A stretch of 64,000 nt of DNA from Poriferisodalis sp026713105 (lineage in GTDB: Bacteria; Actinomycetota; Acidimicrobiia; Acidimicrobiales; Poriferisodalaceae), in NCBI GenBank assembly GCA_965115995.1, contig OZ220472.1, positions 1,860,001 to 1,924,000 on the forward strand, in the 5' to 3' direction. This document shows positions 56,613 to 64,000 of the stretch, piece after piece (the first letter of the stretch is position 1; every line of letters begins with the position of its first letter). Both the position numbers and the translations under genes were made by a program. The notes under the pieces were generated by a model. It had not been told where the DNA came from and did not search any database. It saw only the letters and a list, made by a program, of their open reading frames with translations.

Positions 56613-56861
56613 TCATCCCCCCAGCGAAGCCACCGCGTCGGCGATGTAGAGCCCGGCGCCGGCGACGCCCGCGATGACCAGACCGATTCCCGCGGTCCAG
56701 AAGGTCCCGTTGAACAGCATCCGGCCGCCGACAGCCAGGACCACGGTGATCGCGATCACCCCCAGCACGGGGCCCGGCAGGTAGGTGACCGCTATCCAGC
56801 CCGCCACCAAACCGCACAGCAGCAGGACGACGTTCTCGACCGCCAGCAGCACCTCGCGCAC
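56613..56861 (-). CDS. Small three-helix membrane protein
   Basis: This 82-residue protein is almost entirely hydrophobic, with three predicted spans: VVLLLCGLVAGWIAVTYL, VLGVIAITVVLAVGG and WTAGIGLVIAGVAGAGLYI. I do not recognise a family. It has a GTG start and lies 57 bases downstream of the NUDIX gene. The 179 bases between it and the PLDc_N-like gene hold nothing I can identify. Confidence 0.45.
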   Translation of the reverse strand: MREVLLAVENVVLLLCGLVAGWIAVTYLPGPVLGVIAITVVLAVGGRMLFNGTFWTAGIGLVIAGVAGAGLYIADAVASLGG

Positions 56862-56918
56862 AGCTTCACCGTACGTTCCAGCACTGGCCGCGCACGGCAG
56901 CCGTGCGGGACGACAGCA

Positions 56919-57569
56919 CTATTCGTCGCGCCCCGGGCCGACGGTGCGGGCGAGATTGAAGCCGTATTGCGCCAGCCGGCGGGTGCTGGCATCGAGACCC
57001 AGCCCAGGGTCGGTGAGCTCACGACGCGAGATCCACCTCAGGCTTTCGGACTCGTGGTTGCCGCTGGGCGTCGCATGCTGCGGCGCGCGGACCAAGAAGC
57101 GCACGTCGAAGTGGAGGTGGTCGGGTTCAGTGCGCCAGCGATTGACGAACAAGTGGACGTCGATATCAACCGGCTCGGTCCAGACCTCCAGGCCGTCGAT
57201 GCCGGTCTCCTCAGTCGCCTCGCGCAGCGCGACGCTTGCCAGGGCACCCTCTCCATCGGCGTGTCCGCCCGGCTGCAGCCAGCGACCGATCTTGCGATGC
57301 AGCAGCACCAGCCCCCTCGTTGCGTCGTGATTCACGACCCAAGCAGATGCGGTCAGGTGCCCGACCTCGCACGTTCGATGCAGCGCATCGGGGTGCCGGG
57401 CGGCGAAGTCGACTAATCGCCGGCGGTGGATGGATTGGGTGCGGTCGCGGGGGACAAACGCACGCACAGTCGCGGCTGCGGCGCCGAGGTCATCGGGCAA
57501 TGCCTCGATATCGGTCTGGCGGGCGAATCCCAAGCGCACCGGCGAATCCGGTGCCGAGCACAGCCTCAT
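56919..57569 (-). CDS. NUDIX hydrolase
   Basis: This 216-residue protein has a NUDIX core. The box reads QPGGHADGEGALASVALREATEETG, with the catalytic REATEE intact and the first half in the GGHADG form of one known subfamily, so the usual GxxxxxE spacing is shifted by one. I place the start at ATG 57569, which overlaps the mpg stop by four bases. The reaction would be hydrolysis of a nucleoside-diphosphate derivative; substrate unknown. The coupling to mpg hints at a role in removing damaged nucleotides, which is inference. Confidence 0.8.
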   Translation of the reverse strand: MRLCSAPDSPVRLGFARQTDIEALPDDLGAAAATVRAFVPRDRTQSIHRRRLVDFAARHPDALHRTCEVGHLTASAWVVNHDATRGLVLLHRKIGRWLQPGGHADGEGALASVALREATEETGIDGLEVWTEPVDIDVHLFVNRWRTEPDHLHFDVRFLVRAPQHATPSGNHESESLRWISRRELTDPGLGLDASTRRLAQYGFNLARTVGPGRDE

Positions 57570-58165
57570 CGCCGGCTCACATGCGGGCTGCCGTCGACGT
57601 ACCAGCGCCACCGCAAGTCGGTCCCACGGCTGATGCCGATGCGGGTCGTGTTCACCAGGCCATCCGGCAGCCAGCCATCGTCCACAATGGCGAGGCCTTC
57701 GCCCGTCGTCAGGTCGCAGCCATCGTGGGTGCCGTCGACACTGAGCGCCTCGGTCAGCTTGGCCGGGCCGGAGCACAAGTCCGCGCAGCCGATGGATCGG
57801 CCCGAACGACTCCGGTGAGCCGTCATGGCCTCGACACCGCGTACCGGCTCGAGTGCGCGCAACAGGACGGCATCGCCCACCCCAGCGGGCCCACACACGG
57901 CGTTCGCACACCAGTGCAAGCCGTAGATGAGGTACACGTAGAGCCGCCCTGGTGGCCCGAACATGGAAGCGTTGCGAGCGGTCGGACCGCTGCGCGAGTG
58001 CGCCGCGGGGTCGCCGTTGCCGCTGTAGGCCTCGACTTCCACGATCCGGCCCGCTCGAATCGTCCCGTCATCGTGCACGAGCAGCTTGCCGACCAGGTCC
58101 GGCGCGACGTCGGGTGCCGACCGCTCATAGAAACCCGGCGGCAGGGGCCCAGCCGGCTTCGCCAT
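57566..58165 (-). CDS. mpg: 3-methyladenine DNA glycosylase (AAG/MPG family)
   Basis: This 199-residue DNA glycosylase would remove alkylated and deaminated purines in base-excision repair. It has the AAG-type motifs DLVGKLLVHDDG, IVEVEAYSGNGDPAAHS (with the catalytic Glu), ARNASMFGPPGRLYVYLIYG and LCSGPAKLTEAL. I start at the ATG at 58165: GGAGG lies nine bases upstream, within the end of argH, and homology begins shortly after. In mycobacteria mpg also lies between the arginine region and tyrS. Confidence 0.92.
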   Translation of the reverse strand: MAKPAGPLPPGFYERSAPDVAPDLVGKLLVHDDGTIRAGRIVEVEAYSGNGDPAAHSRSGPTARNASMFGPPGRLYVYLIYGLHWCANAVCGPAGVGDAVLLRALEPVRGVEAMTAHRSRSGRSIGCADLCSGPAKLTEALSVDGTHDGCDLTTGEGLAIVDDGWLPDGLVNTTRIGISRGTDLRWRWYVDGSPHVSRR

Positions 58166-58170
58166 TCGGC

Positions 58171-59643
58171 TCAGCCTCCGCCGGCGCCGGCCGCTTCGAG
58201 TGCCGCGTCGAGACGCTCCAGCTGGACGGCGACGGCATCGGGACCGCCCGCGCCCGGCGTCGTGCGCCTGACGTGTGCTGACCCGGGCGTGAGCAGCTGC
58301 GCGGCTTCGGAGCCGAGATCGGGATGCGCCCTCACCAGTCCCGCCAGCCGACCGGGCTGCGATGCGGGATCGGTGCCGTCCAGCGCTTGACGCACGAGTC
58401 CGGCGATGAGCTCGTGCGCGTCGCGGAACGGCGTGCCGCGGGCCACGAGCCATTCCGCCAGGTCGGTCGCCGCCGCGAACGGGTCGTCGGCGCCTGCGGC
58501 CATGGCGTCTGCATCGAACGCGACGGTCCCCATGAGACCGTCGAGCGCCAAGGTCACCAGCCGCACCGTGTCAAACGCGTCGAACAGTGGCTCTTTGTCT
58601 TCCTGGAGGTCCTTGTTGTAGGCGAGCGGCAGTCCCTTCAGCGTCGCCAGCAAACCCGTCAGGTGGCCGATCAATCTCCCCGATTTGCCGCGCGCCAATT
58701 CGGCGACATCAGGATTCTTTTTCTGCGGCATCATCGACGAACCGGTGGCGAAGGTGTCATCCAGTGTCACGAAACCGAATTCGGCACTCGACCACAGCAC
58801 CAGCTCCTCACCGAGGCGTGACAGGTGCACACCGGTCATCGCCAACGCATACAGCGCGTCGGCAACGAAGTCGCGATCACTGACGGCATCGAGGGAGTTT
58901 TCGAAGATTCGCGCGAACCCCAGTGCTGCGGCGGTCAGGGAGGGATCCAACGGCAACGTCGATCCTGCGAGCGCGCCGGCGCCGAGCGGCGATACGTCGG
59001 TGCGACGCCTGGCATCTCCGAGGCGCTCGACATCTCGCAGGAGTGCCCACGCGTGCGCCGCCAAGTGATGAGCGAGCCCCACCGGCTGCGCCTGCTGCAG
59101 GTGTGTGTAGCCCGGCAGTCGCAGACCCGTCTCGTGTGCCTGTCGAGCTCTGCGGGCGAGCGTGCACGCCAGGTCGACCAGCAGCTGCGTCAGCTCGTCA
59201 AGCGCGTTGCGCGTCCACAGGCGCAGATCGGTCGCGACCTGATCGTTGCGACTCCGGCCTGTGTGCATCTTCGCAGCGGCAGCGCAGAGCTCGGTTGCCC
59301 GGCGCTCGACGGCGGTGTGGATGTCTTCGTCGGACGGGGCCCAAACCATGCGGCCCTCGGCGATCTCCCGCTCGACCTCGTCGAGGGCGGCCGCGATGTC
59401 GTCGCGCTCGTCCCCGGACAGCAAGCCGACGCTGGCCAGCATCGACACGTGAGCCCGCGACGCAGTGATGTCCTCGGCGAACATGCGCTGATCGAACGGC
59501 AGGGAGTCGTTGAGCGCGGCGAGGGCGTCCGCGGGCGCGCCAGCGAACCGACCGTGCCACAGGGTGGTGGGGCCGGTTCGGGCCGCGGCGCCCGGGCGCG
59601 CACCGCGCGCCGTGTCACCGCCAGCGGTGTCGTCAGAGAACAT
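58171..59643 (-). CDS. argH: Argininosuccinate lyase
   Basis: This 490-residue fumarase-superfamily enzyme splits argininosuccinate to arginine and fumarate, the last step of arginine synthesis. It has the substrate-binding KMHTGRSRNDQ, the catalytic-region YTHLQQAQPV and the signature GSSMMPQKKNPD. The first 25 residues are a Gly/Ala-rich extension. It starts 12 bases after the argR stop, so argG, which often sits between them, is absent here. Confidence 0.95.
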   Translation of the reverse strand: MFSDDTAGGDTARGARPGAAARTGPTTLWHGRFAGAPADALAALNDSLPFDQRMFAEDITASRAHVSMLASVGLLSGDERDDIAAALDEVEREIAEGRMVWAPSDEDIHTAVERRATELCAAAAKMHTGRSRNDQVATDLRLWTRNALDELTQLLVDLACTLARRARQAHETGLRLPGYTHLQQAQPVGLAHHLAAHAWALLRDVERLGDARRRTDVSPLGAGALAGSTLPLDPSLTAAALGFARIFENSLDAVSDRDFVADALYALAMTGVHLSRLGEELVLWSSAEFGFVTLDDTFATGSSMMPQKKNPDVAELARGKSGRLIGHLTGLLATLKGLPLAYNKDLQEDKEPLFDAFDTVRLVTLALDGLMGTVAFDADAMAAGADDPFAAATDLAEWLVARGTPFRDAHELIAGLVRQALDGTDPASQPGRLAGLVRAHPDLGSEAAQLLTPGSAHVRRTTPGAGGPDAVAVQLERLDAALEAAGAGGG

Positions 59644-59655
59644 CGGCCTGCAAGC

Positions 59656-60117
59656 TCACAAGTCGGCCAGTTCCCGGCAGTGCTCGGCCACAGCGGGGCC
59701 GCCGAGTTCCTCGGTGGCCACGATGAACAGCGTGTCATCGCCCGCCACCGTGCCGACCACGCCGTCGAAGTCGCTGCGGTCGATGGCCGAGGCAACGACG
59801 TGTGCTGATCCCGGCGGTGTGCGCAGCACGACGATGTTCTGCGAGAAACGCACGTCGAGCACCCAATCACCGAAGACGCGCCGCAGAGTGTTGGGCAGCA
59901 GCGTCTCTGGCGCGTCGGCCTCGGGCACCGCATAGACGGTGCGCCCTGCAGTGCGCATCTTGGCGACGCCCATCTCGTCGAGGTCGCGGCAGACCGTGGC
60001 CTGGGTGACGTCCACGGAGCGCTCAGCCAGCAGGCTGACGAGCTGTGCCTGGCTGCCGATCTCGTGGCCGGCCAGCAGTTCGCGGATGAGATGCTGCCGC
60101 TGCGCCTTGGTGCTCAT
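59656..60117 (-). CDS. argR: Arginine repressor
   Basis: This 153-residue regulator has an N-terminal winged helix (MSTKAQRQHLIRELLAG, with the recognition segment VTQATVCRDLDEMGV) and a C-terminal arginine-binding oligomerisation domain (VGTVAGDDTLFIVA). As in other actinobacteria it would bind ARG boxes and repress the arg genes when arginine is plentiful. The ATG overlaps the argF stop by four bases. A longer upstream frame lies in argF and has no similarity. Confidence 0.92.
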   Translation of the reverse strand: MSTKAQRQHLIRELLAGHEIGSQAQLVSLLAERSVDVTQATVCRDLDEMGVAKMRTAGRTVYAVPEADAPETLLPNTLRRVFGDWVLDVRFSQNIVVLRTPPGSAHVVASAIDRSDFDGVVGTVAGDDTLFIVATEELGGPAVAEHCRELADL

Positions 60118-61013
60118 GATGTTCCTCCCATCAGGAAGGACAGCAGGCCCCTCGCGGCGTGCATCCTGTTCTCGGCTTGCTGCCAGATCCTGCTCGCGGG
60201 GCCGTCGATGACCTCGGAGGCCACTTCCTCCCCCCGATGCGCCGGCAGGCAGTGCAGAAAGACTGCCCCGTCCGCAGCGTGCGACATCAGGTCTGCGGTG
60301 ACCTGGTACGGACCGAACGAGGCGACGCGTTCGTCCTGCTCGTCCTCTTGGCCCATGGATGTCCACACGTCTGTGCAAACGACGTGGGCCCCCTCGACGG
60401 CTTCGGTCGGGTCGTCAGTGATCTTGCACCCGCCTCCCAGCGAGTCGAGTCGCTCGAGGGTCTCGGCGGTGGGCGCATAACCCGGCGGCACCGCGAGCGA
60501 GCTCTCGATTCCCAGCATGGCGCAGCCGATGACGAGCGACCGCCACACGTTGTTGGCATCGCCGACAAATGCCACCCGCGTGGTGCGTTCGAGCCCGACG
60601 CATTGCGAGATGGTCAAGAGGTCTGCCAGCGCCTGGCACGGATGGGCCTCGTCGGACAGGAGATTCAGGACCGGTGCCACCTCGCACGCCGCCATCCGTT
60701 CGAGATGGCTGTGTCGAAAGACGCGGGCGGCGACGAGCGCGTGGTAGCAAGCCAGCGTCCGCACGATGTCCTCGGCTGTCTCGCGAACGTCCATCCCCAC
60801 CTCTTCGGGTCGGATGTAGACGGGGTGGCCGCCGAGCTGGCGCACAGCCATCTCCATCGAGTTGCGCGTGCGGTTCGATGCCTTCTCGAACACCAATGCA
60901 ACGCCGACGCCGGCAAGCACTGCCGGCGCATCGGCGACAGGGCGCGACGACACCTCAAGTACCCAGCGCAGCTCATCTGGCGACAGGTCGTCGACTTCGA
61001 GGAAGTGCCGCAT
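60114..61013 (-). CDS. argF: Ornithine carbamoyltransferase
   Basis: This 299-residue enzyme joins carbamoyl phosphate to ornithine to give citrulline. The carbamoyl-phosphate loop reads EKASNRTRNSME near residue 44, with Asn in place of the usual Thr of STRTR; HPCQALADL and the ornithine-binding HCLPAHRGEEV are normal. The ATG shares one base with the argD stop (TGATG). The Asn variant could alter kinetics or mark a subfamily; the overall fold and position favour true argF. Confidence 0.92.
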   Translation of the reverse strand: MRHFLEVDDLSPDELRWVLEVSSRPVADAPAVLAGVGVALVFEKASNRTRNSMEMAVRQLGGHPVYIRPEEVGMDVRETAEDIVRTLACYHALVAARVFRHSHLERMAACEVAPVLNLLSDEAHPCQALADLLTISQCVGLERTTRVAFVGDANNVWRSLVIGCAMLGIESSLAVPPGYAPTAETLERLDSLGGGCKITDDPTEAVEGAHVVCTDVWTSMGQEDEQDERVASFGPYQVTADLMSHAADGAVFLHCLPAHRGEEVASEVIDGPASRIWQQAENRMHAARGLLSFLMGGTS

Positions 61014-62287
61014 CAGCCCGGTTTCCCTGCGTCGGCGAGCACGCTCGCAAAGATCGCCAGGCCTTCATCGATCTGCTCGCTCAACACCACCAGGGGCGGC
61101 GCAAAGCGCACTGCTGTGGGGGTGATGCCGTTGATCACGAGACCGGCCTCCAAGCACGCTGCGGCCACTTCGGGACCGTTGCGGCCGATAGCGGGGGTGT
61201 CGAGTTCGGCGGCGATGAGCAAGCCCAGCCCGCGGGTGTCGACAATGCCGTCGATGCCCATGAGCTTGCCCGCCAGTTCTTCGCCGCGCGCTGCGGACAG
61301 GCCCGGCGCATCGATGGACTCCATGGTGCGCAACACCGCTCGCGCTGCGCTGGCAGCCAACGGCTGGCCGCCGAAGGTCGTGGCGTGGTCGCCGGGCTGA
61401 AAAGCGCCGGCCACCTCGCGACGGGCCCAGACGGCGCCTATCGGCACTCCGTTGCCGAGCGCTTTGGCCATGGTCACGATGTCTGGGCGGACCGCGCCCG
61501 ACGGCCCTCCGGACGGCTCGAAGTGGTGGTGCCAGGCGAACCACTTGCCGGTGCGCGCCAATCCGGTCTGCACCTCATCGATGATGAGTGCCATGGCGCG
61601 CTCGTCGCAGATCTCGCGGACGCGACGCAGGTACTCGCCGTCGGCGACGTTGACGCCGCCCTCGCCCTGGACGACCTCGAGCAGCACCGCGCAGCAACTC
61701 GGGTCGAGCGCGGCCTCGAGCGCCGCTGCGTCGTTGTAGGGCACGTGACGGAATCCGTCGGGCAGCGGCTGAAACGTCTCGTGCTTCTCGGGCTGGCCGG
61801 TGGCGTGCAGGGTCGCCAGAGTGCGCCCATGGAACGACCGCAGTGCGCTGACCACCACGTAGCGACCACGGCCGCCGTACTTGCGCGCCAGCTTGATCGC
61901 CCCTTCGAGCGACTCGGCGCCGCTGTTGCAGAAGAAGACCTGTCCCCCGCCCCCTTGGAGCCGGTCGATGGTCTGGGCGACCTCGACCTGGGGCTCGGTG
62001 CCGAAGAGATTCGACACGTGCAGCAGCGTGCGCGCCTGCTCATTGAGCGCATCGGCGACGGCCGGGTGGGAATGGCCCAGCGACGTCACTGCCAGCCCTG
62101 CCAGAAAATCGAGGTAGCGCTTGCCGTCGCGGTCGTACAGCTCGCAGCCGCTGCCGCGCACGAATTGGACCGGCGGCGGTCCATAGGTGGGCATGAGCGG
62201 GCAGTGCTCCAGCGCTGCGGCGCCCATGGCGGCGGCATGGGACGAGAGCCCGTTGTTGGCACTTGTCGCTGTCGTGGTCTGTGTCAT
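61013..62287 (-). CDS. argD: Acetylornithine aminotransferase
   Basis: This 424-residue PLP enzyme transaminates N-acetylglutamate semialdehyde to N-acetylornithine. It shows GAESLEGAIKLAR, the cofactor-contact ALRSFHGRTLATL, the DEVQTGLARTG stretch and the Lys of VTMAKALGNGVPIGA as the PLP-linking residue. I place the start at ATG 62287, with AAGGT nine bases upstream; a frame continuing upstream to near argB is Pro-rich and lacks family similarity. The 125 bases between argB and this start hold nothing I recognise. Confidence 0.92.
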   Translation of the reverse strand: MTQTTTATSANNGLSSHAAAMGAAALEHCPLMPTYGPPPVQFVRGSGCELYDRDGKRYLDFLAGLAVTSLGHSHPAVADALNEQARTLLHVSNLFGTEPQVEVAQTIDRLQGGGGQVFFCNSGAESLEGAIKLARKYGGRGRYVVVSALRSFHGRTLATLHATGQPEKHETFQPLPDGFRHVPYNDAAALEAALDPSCCAVLLEVVQGEGGVNVADGEYLRRVREICDERAMALIIDEVQTGLARTGKWFAWHHHFEPSGGPSGAVRPDIVTMAKALGNGVPIGAVWARREVAGAFQPGDHATTFGGQPLAASAARAVLRTMESIDAPGLSAARGEELAGKLMGIDGIVDTRGLGLLIAAELDTPAIGRNGPEVAAACLEAGLVINGITPTAVRFAPPLVVLSEQIDEGLAIFASVLADAGKPG

Positions 62288-62412
62288 GAGTTCGTGACCT
62301 TGCTGTGGGATGGCCCGTTGGGATGTCGGCGGGTCGAGTGGTGCTGGCGTTTCGGGGGTGCTTGGGGGGTCGCCCATCGCTGCGGCGTTTGGGTAATTCG
62401 TGGGCGGATCTG

Positions 62413-63384
62413 TCAATTCACAATCGAGTGCGGCCGATCGCGGGTGATCATCGTGCCGACTCCGGCGTCGGTGAACAGCTCGACGAGCACCACGTGCGGG
62501 ATGCGGCCGTCGAGCAGGTGTGCGCTGTTGACGCCGTTGCGAACCGCGCTGATGCAGGCCTCGATCTTCGGGATCATCCCGCCCGCAATCTTCCCGCTGA
62601 CCAGACGTGCGGCGAGCGAGTCGGCCGTCGTGCGGTGCACGAGCGAGCCTGGATCGTCGACATCGTCGAGCAATCCTGCGATGTCGGTGAGGTAGACGAC
62701 CTTCTCAGCATCCAGAGCCGCTGCCACGGCGCCGGCCACGGTGTCTGCGTTGATGTTGTACGCCTGCCCCTTTGCATCCGCGCCGATGGTGGAGATGACA
62801 GGGATCAGCCCCTCGGCGAGCAGGCGCACGAGCAGATCGGTGTTCACGTCGGTGACGTCGCCGACAAAACCGAGATCGGGATTGCGGGCGGTTGCGGTGA
62901 TGACCCTGCCGTCTTCGCCTGAAATGCCCACAGCCAGCGGTCCGTGAACATTGATGGCACCGACGATGTCGCGGTTGACCTTGCCGACGAGCACCATGCG
63001 TGCGATGTCCAGCGTCTCCGCATCGGTGACTCGCAGCCCGTCGCGAAACTCCGAAGTCTTGCCGAGGCGCGCCATGAGATCGCCGATCTGCGGCCCGCCG
63101 CCGTGAACGACAACCGGCGCCATGCCGATCTGGCGCAGCAGCACGACATCAGCAGCAAAGCCGTCGGTCAGTGCCGTGTCGACCATCGCATTGCCGCCGA
63201 ACTTGACCACTACCACCGCGTCGCGCCAACGGCTGATGTACGGCAGCATCTCCACCAGCAGCTCGGCACGCTCGACCTGTTGGGCGTGAATGTCGTCGGC
63301 ATCGCGGTCGTCGGCCTGTGCCGGATCGGACTTGTCGCTGTCGGCGGTCTGTGCGTGGTCGGAATGATCGCCGGTGGGGGTCAA
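62413..63384 (-). CDS. argB: Acetylglutamate kinase
   Basis: This enzyme of up to 323 residues phosphorylates N-acetylglutamate, the usual arginine-controlled step. It has VVKFGGNAM, VHGGGPQI, the central DVNTDLLVRLL and the closing GGMIPKIEAC. Before the core lies a helix (HAQQVERAELLVEMLPYISRW) like the N-terminal helix of arginine-sensitive kinases, preceded by about 40 acidic residues. The start chosen is TTG 63384, overlapping the argC stop (TTGA); a start nearer the helix cannot be excluded as no good codon is visible there. Confidence 0.88.
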   Translation of the reverse strand: MTPTGDHSDHAQTADSDKSDPAQADDRDADDIHAQQVERAELLVEMLPYISRWRDAVVVVKFGGNAMVDTALTDGFAADVVLLRQIGMAPVVVHGGGPQIGDLMARLGKTSEFRDGLRVTDAETLDIARMVLVGKVNRDIVGAINVHGPLAVGISGEDGRVITATARNPDLGFVGDVTDVNTDLLVRLLAEGLIPVISTIGADAKGQAYNINADTVAGAVAAALDAEKVVYLTDIAGLLDDVDDPGSLVHRTTADSLAARLVSGKIAGGMIPKIEACISAVRNGVNSAHLLDGRIPHVVLVELFTDAGVGTMITRDRPHSIVN

Positions 63385-64000
63385 GGCATCAATCCCGTCG
63401 TTGGCAGGCCAGCCGTCTCGGGCAGGCCGAGAGCGATGTTCGCGCATTGCACGGCGCCGCCCGATGCGCCCTTGACCAGGTTGTCGATCGCGCTGAGCAC
63501 CACGAGCCAGCCGGTGCGGGGATCCACTCGTGCGCTCAGATGGCATGTATTCGCACCGAGTGTCGCCTTGGTGTGCGGGGCGTCGCGATGGGTCACCACG
63601 AACGGCTCACCTGCGTAGAAGTCAGCCAGCACGCCAAGGGCATCTTCGGTGGTCATGCCCTCCGATGGTCTGGCATAGCAGGTGGCCAGAATGCCTCGCA
63701 CCATCGGTGCCAGGTGCGGCGTGAACAGCACCTGGCACCCGGTTGCCTGCTCGATCTCGGGCGTGTGGCGGTGGTCCAGCAAGCCGTAGGCCACGAAGTC
63801 CTCGTCGACGGTCGAGAATGTCGTGGCGGGCTTGGGCGCCCGACCCGCGCCGCTGACCCCCGAGGCGGCGTCGATCACCACCCCGCTCGTCGAGATGAAC
63901 CCGCCGCGGGCGAACGGCGCCAAGGCCAGCGCCGCTGCGGTGGGATAGCACCCGGGAACGGCGACTCCCGCGGCGCCGCGCAATGCCTCGCGGCCGAGTT
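63381..64000 (-). CDS. argC: N-acetyl-gamma-glutamyl-phosphate reductase, 5' truncated
   Basis: This is the C-terminal part (about 205 codons) of ArgC, which reduces N-acetylglutamyl phosphate to the semialdehyde. The catalytic Cys is in VAVPGCYPTAA near the window edge, followed by the dimer-region sequence SGVSGAGRAPK, the substrate-loop H in FTPHLAPMVRG and the closing NLVKGASGGAVQ. The N-terminal NADP-binding half lies beyond the right edge. Its stop overlaps the argB start, with no argJ between them. Confidence 0.92.
   Translation of the reverse strand, partial: LGREALRGAAGVAVPGCYPTAAALALAPFARGGFISTSGVVIDAASGVSGAGRAPKPATTFSTVDEDFVAYGLLDHRHTPEIEQATGCQVLFTPHLAPMVRGILATCYARPSEGMTTEDALGVLADFYAGEPFVVTHRDAPHTKATLGANTCHLSARVDPRTGWLVVLSAIDNLVKGASGGAVQCANIALGLPETAGLPTTGLMP

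Overview
The window is GC-rich and densely coded, with many 1-4 nt stop/start overlaps. Its rRNA genes, gene families and gene order point to an actinobacterium. The pairing of mycobacteria-like housekeeping order with a very large Calx-beta surface protein suggests a deep, non-mycobacterial lineage such as an Acidimicrobiia-like organism. That placement is inference; the 16S gene at 51087-52608 (minus strand) would settle it. Most genes lie on the minus strand. Only a toxin-antitoxin pair at the left edge, trpS, an HNH endonuclease gene and an amidohydrolase gene are on the plus strand.

Region by region: 1-686 is a FitA/VapC-type toxin-antitoxin pair. 758-12529 is one secreted protein of about 3,900 residues built from Calx-beta repeats, a recurring unnamed module of about 220 residues, and tandem 105-residue repeats. 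A run of 12 C bases sits exactly where its translation start should be. 12720-16635 is an overlapping operon tyrA - aroA::cmk (fused) - plsC. 16720-20373 is a fused indolepyruvate:ferredoxin oxidoreductase. 20585-23039 is scpA-scpB-rluB, with trpS divergent from it. 24329-28058 holds a tryptophan-dioxygenase-like/NTF2 fusion protein, an MFS transporter and a VapBC pair, followed by an AT-rich island and a 13E12-type HNH gene with a leaderless promoter. 29847-32502 is xerD and pyrG. 32651-34123 is an amidohydrolase gene. 34167-41967 is tlyA - nadK - recN - steA - mctB - GT2 - MraY-like transferase. 42032-47434 is korAB (2-oxoacid:ferredoxin oxidoreductase), a DhnA-type aldolase and a TPR protein. 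47459-53061 is a complete 16S-23S-5S rRNA operon without spacer tRNAs, with visible processing stems and a terminator. 53100-58165 is tyrS, an ABC exporter, two small membrane proteins, a NUDIX hydrolase and mpg. 58171-64000 is an arginine cluster argC-B-D-F-R-H, truncated in argC at the right edge.

Read from right to left, the core genes (argC...argH, mpg, tyrS, TPR, tlyA, nadK, recN, steA, mctB, pyrG, xerD, scpA, scpB, rluB, cmk) follow the order I remember for the Mycobacterium tuberculosis Rv1652-Rv1712 interval. The rRNA operon, korAB/aldolase, GT2/MraY-like pair, amidohydrolase, toxin-antitoxin/HNH/MFS block and Ior appear as insertions into that backbone. argJ and argG are missing from the arginine cluster.

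The most unusual items are the giant protein with its homopolymer-interrupted start and novel module, the TDO-like/NTF2 fusion, and the two palindrome-rich leaderless promoters around 28.1 kb.
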